Of a stretch of DNA of 64,000 bases, positions 60,280-64,000 are shown piece after piece. This DNA is from ZC4RG30 sp963812195. GTDB lineage: Bacteria > Pseudomonadota > Gammaproteobacteria > Steroidobacterales > Steroidobacteraceae. Where the stretch lies: positions 124,001 through 188,000 of the forward strand of contig CAWEUI010000001.1 of NCBI GenBank assembly GCA_963812195.1. Reading direction: 5' to 3'. Below the pieces are notes generated by a model. It searched no databases. It saw only the letters and a program-made list of their open reading frames with translations, and was not told the DNA's origin. A program made the translations under genes and the position numbers. The first letter of the stretch is position 1. Every line of letters starts with the position of its first letter.

Positions 60280-62298
60280 TCAGGAGCGGCTGCGGGAAAA
60301 ATCTTCCGGAAAATGCTTGAGCGCGCTGACGACCGGGAACGGCGTCATGCCGCCGAGCCCGCACAACGACCCATATTGCATCGTATCGCACAAATCTTCG
60401 AGCAGTTTGAGGTCCGCCGCACGATCCGCGCCGCCGTTCATGATGCGGTCGATCACCTCGACACCGCGCGTCGAACCAATGCGGCACGGCGTGCACTTGC
60501 CGCAGGACTCCACGGCGCAGAACTCCATCGCGTAGCGGGCCATGCGCGCCATGTCGACGGTGTCATCGAAGGCGACGATGCCGCCGTGTCCGACCAGCGC
60601 GCCGATGGCGGTAAAGGCCTCGTAGTCCAGCTGCACGTCGAACTGCGATTCGGGAATGTAGGCGCCCAGCGGCCCGCCCACCTGCACGGCCCGGATCGGC
60701 CGCCCCGAAGCCGAGCCGCCGCCGAAGTCGTACAGCAACTCGCGCAACGTGACGCCGAATGCCTTCTCCACCAGCCCGCCGTGCTTGATGTTGCCGGCCA
60801 GCTGGATGGGCAATGTGCCGCGCGAACGACCCATGCCGTAGTCGCGATAGAACCCGGCGCCCTTGTCCAGGATGATCGGCAGGCTGGCCAGCGAAATGAC
60901 ATTGTTGATGACGGTGGGCTTGCCGAACAGGCCCTTGATGGCCGGCAGCGGCGGGCGGAAGCGCACCTCGGCGCGCTTGCCCTCCAGCGACTCCAGCAGC
61001 GAGGTTTCCTCGCCGCAGATGTAGGCGCCGGCGCCCATGCGCACTTCCAGTTCGAACGCCTTGCCGCTGCCCAGCACGTCCCGGCCCAGGTAGCCGGCAC
61101 GTTTGGCGGTGGCGATGGCCTCTTCGAGCGCGCCCTGCGCGTGCGGATACTCGGCACGCAGGTAGATGTAGCCCTGGGTGGCGCCCACCGCGATGCCCGC
61201 GATGGTCATGCCCTCGATCAGGCAGTACGGGTCGCCCTCCATGAGCATGCGGTCGGAGAAGGTCCCGGAGTCGCCCTCATCGGCATTGCAGACCACGTAT
61301 TTCTGGTCCGCGTGCTGCTCCAGCACGGTTTTCCACTTGATGCCGGTGGGAAACGCCGCGCCACCGCGGCCCCGCAACCCGGAATCCGTGACTTCCTGTA
61401 CCAGCTGCGCCCCGCTCATGGTCAGCGCGCGCTTCAGGCCGGCGTAGCCACCGTGAGCCACATAGGCGTCCAGATCCACCGGATCGATGATGCCCACCCG
61501 GGCGAAAGTCAGGCGCTCCTGTTTGGCCAGGTACGGCAACTCCTCCACCACGCCCAGCGACAGACGATGATCGGCGCCGGAGAACAAGCCCGCCTCTACC
61601 AGCGCGGCGACGTGTTCGGCGGGCACCGGCCCGTAGCCGATGCGCTTGCCACCGATTTCGACCTCGACCAGCGGCTCCAGCCACACCAGGCCACGCGATC
61701 CGACCCGCACCAGCTCGATATCCACGCCCTGCGCACGCGCCGCCGACCGCAGCGCCGCGGCCGTCTCATCGGCTCCCAGTGCCAGCGCCGAAGCGTCACG
61801 GGACACGTATACCTTGAGGCTCATCAGCGCCTCCCACTGCTTGAGCAGTTCATCCAGCCGCTGCGGCGTCACCCTGCCGTACAGCTTGTTGTCGATCATC
61901 ACGGACGGACCAGCCGCGCAGTTGCCAAGGCAATAAACGGCTTCCAGCGTGAAGTTCCCGTCCTTGCTGGTGCCGTGGTATTCGGCGCCCAGGCGCTGGC
62001 GCGCATGTGCCTCGGTGGCCTCGCAGCCCACGGCCTGACAGGCCTCGGCGCGACACACCTGCACGACGTGGCGCCCCGGAGCGTGCCGGCGGAAGAAATG
62101 GTAGAAGCTGATGACACCGTGGACTTCGGCGCGGGACAGATTCAGACCCGATGCGATGCGCGGCACCGCCTCGCTGGGGATGTGGCCGAGTTCCTGCTGG
62201 ATGCCGTGCAGGATGGGCAGCAGTGGCCCGGGTTGGTCGGCATGTACGGCAACGATGCGATCAACCGTAGCCAGTCCCTGTGCGTCGAAATCTGCCAT
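60280..62298 (-). CDS. fdsB: NAD-dependent formate dehydrogenase gamma and beta subunits, apparently fused
   Basis: 672-residue frame. Residues 1-158 are a NuoE/FdsG-like 2Fe-2S subunit (VCRAEACQAVG, VYCLGNCAAG). Residues 159-672 are a NuoF/FdsB-like FMN and NAD subunit beginning MSLKVYVSRDASALAL, with SGLRGRGGAAFPTGIKW, CNADEGDSGTFSD, GAGAYICGEETSLLESLEG and the 4Fe-4S motif ESCGKCTPCRIG. At the junction (61822-61826) a TGATG stop-start overlap sits in the neighbouring frame, as in separate fdsG and fdsB genes, and the fdsG part is 3x158+1 bases. A single inserted base could have fused them. HoxF has a similar natural fusion. Confidence 0.93.
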   Translation of the reverse strand: MADFDAQGLATVDRIVAVHADQPGPLLPILHGIQQELGHIPSEAVPRIASGLNLSRAEVHGVISFYHFFRRHAPGRHVVQVCRAEACQAVGCEATEAHARQRLGAEYHGTSKDGNFTLEAVYCLGNCAAGPSVMIDNKLYGRVTPQRLDELLKQWEALMSLKVYVSRDASALALGADETAAALRSAARAQGVDIELVRVGSRGLVWLEPLVEVEIGGKRIGYGPVPAEHVAALVEAGLFSGADHRLSLGVVEELPYLAKQERLTFARVGIIDPVDLDAYVAHGGYAGLKRALTMSGAQLVQEVTDSGLRGRGGAAFPTGIKWKTVLEQHADQKYVVCNADEGDSGTFSDRMLMEGDPYCLIEGMTIAGIAVGATQGYIYLRAEYPHAQGALEEAIATAKRAGYLGRDVLGSGKAFELEVRMGAGAYICGEETSLLESLEGKRAEVRFRPPLPAIKGLFGKPTVINNVISLASLPIILDKGAGFYRDYGMGRSRGTLPIQLAGNIKHGGLVEKAFGVTLRELLYDFGGGSASGRPIRAVQVGGPLGAYIPESQFDVQLDYEAFTAIGALVGHGGIVAFDDTVDMARMARYAMEFCAVESCGKCTPCRIGSTRGVEVIDRIMNGGADRAADLKLLEDLCDTMQYGSLCGLGGMTPFPVVSALKHFPEDFSRSRS

Positions 62299-62306
62299 GA
62301 AGCCTC

Positions 62307-62351
62307 GATAAGCGATGCCCGATGCGCCGGTGCATCGGTTGACCGCTTATC
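62307..62351. promoter_or_regulatory. Nested dyad in front of the fds operon
   Basis: Outer arms GATAAGCG (62307-62314) and CGCTTATC (62344-62351) enclose inner arms CCGATGC (62319-62325) and GCATCGG (62332-62338), all perfect. The element ends nine bases before the fdsG ATG. It could be an operator for the nearby MarR protein or a leader RNA stem-loop controlling fdsG translation. Confidence 0.55.
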
Positions 62352-62412
62352 TTAGGCATTTCCGGGGGTTGCAGCCACTTCGCGCGCTTGCCCGGGGCAG
62401 TGATTGACGACT

Positions 62413-62435
62413 GCCGGGGCCACGCGTGCCCCGGC
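62413..62435 (-). terminator. Hairpin between marR and the fds operon
   Basis: GCCGGGGC and GCCCCGGC form a perfect 8-base-pair stem around CACGCGT, 19 bases beyond the marR stop. No T run follows, so it may terminate weakly or only stabilise the marR mRNA. Confidence 0.4.
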
Positions 62436-62453
62436 CCGACTCCACGATGATCC

Positions 62454-62958
62454 CTAGCCGAGCCGGGCCAGCAGCCCCAGCAACTGGTTCAGTTCTTCGG
62501 GCGAGAAGATCTCCGCGCGCGAATGACTCGGATTCTTCGGCCTGCGCACGCAGCACCTGCACCTGCCGCATGCCCTCGGCAGTCAGGTACAGGCCATAGC
62601 GGCGCCGGTCGTGGTTGCTGCGCCGACGCAGCAACCAGCCCAGTTCCTCGAGCCGATCCACCACAGCGACCACACTGGCCTTGTCGATATCCAGCGCGGC
62701 GGCGATCTGGAACTGCGCCATGCCCGGATTCTGTTCGCACAGAACCAGAGTGCCGAACTCAGCCGGCCCGACATTCAGCGCGGAGATGCTGCGCAGTCCG
62801 CGACGCTGCAGCGCGAGTTGCGCCTTGCGAACATGGAAGGCCAGCGACCGGCTCAGCAGGCCGAGTTCCACCACGGAGGGGGCCGGCATTTCCGGCAGGG
62901 ATACGGAACTCCCGAGAGAGCCCGCGACGTCTGTATGGAGAAGTGCTTCGGTGGTCAT
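62454..62958 (-). CDS. MarR family transcriptional regulator, one +1 frameshift near 62513
   Basis: ~167-residue winged-helix regulator: VRKAQLALQRRGLRSISALN, GTLVLCEQNPGMAQFQIAAA, DIDKASVVAVVDRLEELGWL, the wing RRRSNHDRRRYGLYLTAEG. One extra base near 62513 disrupts FAREIFSPEELNQLLGLLAR just before the stop; the span is 3x168+1. Position upstream of fdsGB on the same strand, with a nested dyad between, suggests local control of formate dehydrogenase, replacing the LysR-type FdsR seen elsewhere. Confidence 0.88.
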
Positions 62959-63085
62959 GGCTGATACGAAGCAAGGCCCGTGCCAGCCCGAGTACGCCGT
63001 CGCAGAACCCCGCCTCACACCCCCGGAACGCGACAGCGCCCGGATCGATCGCCCCAGATCAGAGCGCGTGCACCACCACGGCGCA

Positions 63086-63109
63086 CCAGACCGGCGAACG
63101 CCGGTCTGG
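63086..63109 (-). terminator. Terminator hairpin downstream of the DUF2721 gene
   Basis: CCAGACCGGC and GCCGGTCTGG form a perfect 10-base-pair stem with a 4-base loop, 18 bases past the DUF2721 stop in the transcribed direction. It has no T run but is the strongest hairpin in the gap before marR. Confidence 0.55.
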
Positions 63110-63126
63110 CCAACCCGGGAAGGGCC

Positions 63127-63588
63127 CTACTGGCGCGGACCGAAGCGCAGTGTGTAGGTGGCAATTCGCACTTCGAGCAGGAAGCACCACAGTGCGCCGA
63201 CCAGCGCGACCATGCAGATCACGAACAGCACGGCCACCACCGCACCGATCGGGATGGTCAGAAACCCCGCGATGAACAGCAACGCCACAATGGCAGCCAC
63301 GAGCAATGCCGCCACCGTGGCCAGCGTGATGGCGCGGTTGACCAGCCGAGCGCGGCGACTGGTGGCCTTGAACACCCCATGCAGCTCGGCGGCCTCGGAC
63401 TCGACCGCCTGCGGCAGGCGCGCTTCCAGCAGTCGTGCGCGGTCCACGATGCGCGCCAGCCGCGCGGTGAGCATCGCCAGCAGCACACCCACGCCGTTGA
63501 GCAGAAACACCGGCCCCAGCGCGAGCTGCATCGCGTGTGACACATCCGGGACATCGAGCTGCGAAAGATCCACACCGGGAAAGTTCAT
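63127..63588 (-). CDS. DUF2721 membrane protein
   Basis: 153-residue integral membrane protein of the DUF2721 family: an N-terminal amphipathic part with VSHAMQLALGPVFLLNGVGV, a cytoplasmic helix LTARLARIVDRARLLEARLP, then two long hydrophobic segments (residues ~88-140). Function unknown. Its ATG overlaps the kdsB stop (ATGA), so it is translated with kdsB. Confidence 0.88.
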   Translation of the reverse strand: MNFPGVDLSQLDVPDVSHAMQLALGPVFLLNGVGVLLAMLTARLARIVDRARLLEARLPQAVESEAAELHGVFKATSRRARLVNRAITLATVAALLVAAIVALLFIAGFLTIPIGAVVAVLFVICMVALVGALWCFLLEVRIATYTLRFGPRQ

Positions 63589-64000
63589 CTGGGGAGCGCC
63601 TCCGAAAGTCTGATCTGTTCCCTGACGTGCGCCAGGTCCTCGGCCGTGTCGACATGCGGACCGGGCGCGGTGAGCGCGTCAGCGACGCGTATTTCCATGC
63701 CGTTCTCCAGTGCGCGCAACTGTTCCAGGCATTCGATCTGTTCCAGCCCGCCCGGCGCCAGCCTGGCGATCCGCCGCAGCGCGCCCACCCGATACGCGTA
63801 CAGCCCGATGTGCAGGCGCGCACCCGCGAAACTGCCCGCGTTCGCCGCACCGGCGGGCTGCGCATCGCGATTCCAGGGAATCGGCGCGCGACTGAAATAC
63901 AGCGCGCGACCCTGCGCATCCGTGACCACCTTAACGACGCCCGGATCGAGCAATTGCCGGCTGCTCACGACCGCAGTGGCCAGTGTTGCGATATCCGCCT
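63585..64000 (-). CDS. kdsB: 3-deoxy-manno-octulosonate cytidylyltransferase, C-terminal part (partial)
   Basis: C-terminal ~138 residues of CMP-KDO synthetase, needed for lipopolysaccharide core synthesis; the N-terminus lies beyond the right edge. Diagnostic segments: DPGVVKVVTDAQGRALYFSR followed by APIPWNRD, then HIGLYAYRVGALRRIARLAP, EQIECLEQLRALENGMEIRV and VDTAEDLAHVREQI. Frame intact. Confidence 0.93.
   Translation of the reverse strand, partial: ADIATLATAVVSSRQLLDPGVVKVVTDAQGRALYFSRAPIPWNRDAQPAGAANAGSFAGARLHIGLYAYRVGALRRIARLAPGGLEQIECLEQLRALENGMEIRVADALTAPGPHVDTAEDLAHVREQIRLSEALPR

Noticed and set aside
60247..62355. 702-codon plus-strand frame opposite fdsGB
   Set aside because: Antisense shadow; the minus-strand frame carries all flavin, NAD and Fe-S motifs.

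Overview
This is a contiguous chromosomal segment of a GC-rich gammaproteobacterium. The left two thirds follow the conserved order known from Pseudomonas and Xanthomonadales: nuo operon, tRNA-Leu, secG, tpiA, glmM, folP, ftsH, yhbY, greA, carB, carA, dapB, dnaJ, dnaK, grpE, recN, fur, bamE, ratA, smpB. Two large TonB-dependent receptors, a complete Entner-Doudoroff set and no mobile genes suggest a free-living aerobic heterotroph near Xanthomonadales, Nevskiales or Steroidobacterales. This placement is inferred from gene order and protein style only. No gap between genes exceeds about 240 bases.

Layout. 1-5.1 kb: nuoA-G (minus, nuoG cut by the window edge). 5.2-10.7 kb: tRNA-Leu(GAG), secG, tpiA, glmM, folP, ftsH (minus). 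10.8-12.1 kb: a membrane-anchored DNA-binding-like protein where rlmE/ftsJ is normally found. 12.2-16.9 kb: yhbY, then an accessory block of TonB receptor, PadR regulator and PspC-type membrane proteins. 16.9-27.8 kb: greA, carB, carA, dapB, dnaJ, dnaK, grpE, hrcA (minus). 27.9-35.6 kb: nadK, recN, fur/bamE, ratA/smpB, a GGDEF-EAL protein and an orphan radical SAM protein. 35.6-39.9 kb: a 1105-residue TonB receptor, apt, and the tmRNA gene ssrA. 40-45 kb: an accessory cluster made of a Tat-exported carotenoid-oxygenase-like enzyme, an alpha/beta hydrolase and three secreted SnoaL/NTF2-like proteins. 45-50.3 kb: a UPF0016 transporter, pgl-zwf diverging from edd-eda. 50.3-56.2 kb: two small DUF proteins, a bifunctional enoyl-CoA hydratase/3-hydroxyacyl-CoA dehydrogenase, a MASE1 diguanylate cyclase and a small coiled protein. 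56.4-63 kb: an NAD-dependent molybdenum formate dehydrogenase operon (fdsGB, fdsA, fdhD, fdsD) with a MarR regulator. 63.1-64 kb: a DUF2721 protein and the 3' part of kdsB.

The window brings together energy conversion (complex I, formate oxidation to NADH), sugar catabolism (ED pathway), heat-shock chaperones with sigma32-like promoters, trans-translation (ssrA plus smpB) and c-di-GMP signalling. The most novel-looking content is the oxygenase/SnoaL cluster immediately downstream of ssrA.

Sequence quality matters. Conserved genes carry single-base frameshifts: nuoF, nuoE, nuoD, secG, dnaK (four), the fatty-acid enzyme, the diguanylate cyclase, marR, and carB (fifteen or more). Nearly all outside carB are +1 insertions whose removal restores a full-length conserved protein. 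They look like sequence errors rather than gene decay. The apparent fdsG-fdsB fusion may have the same cause.
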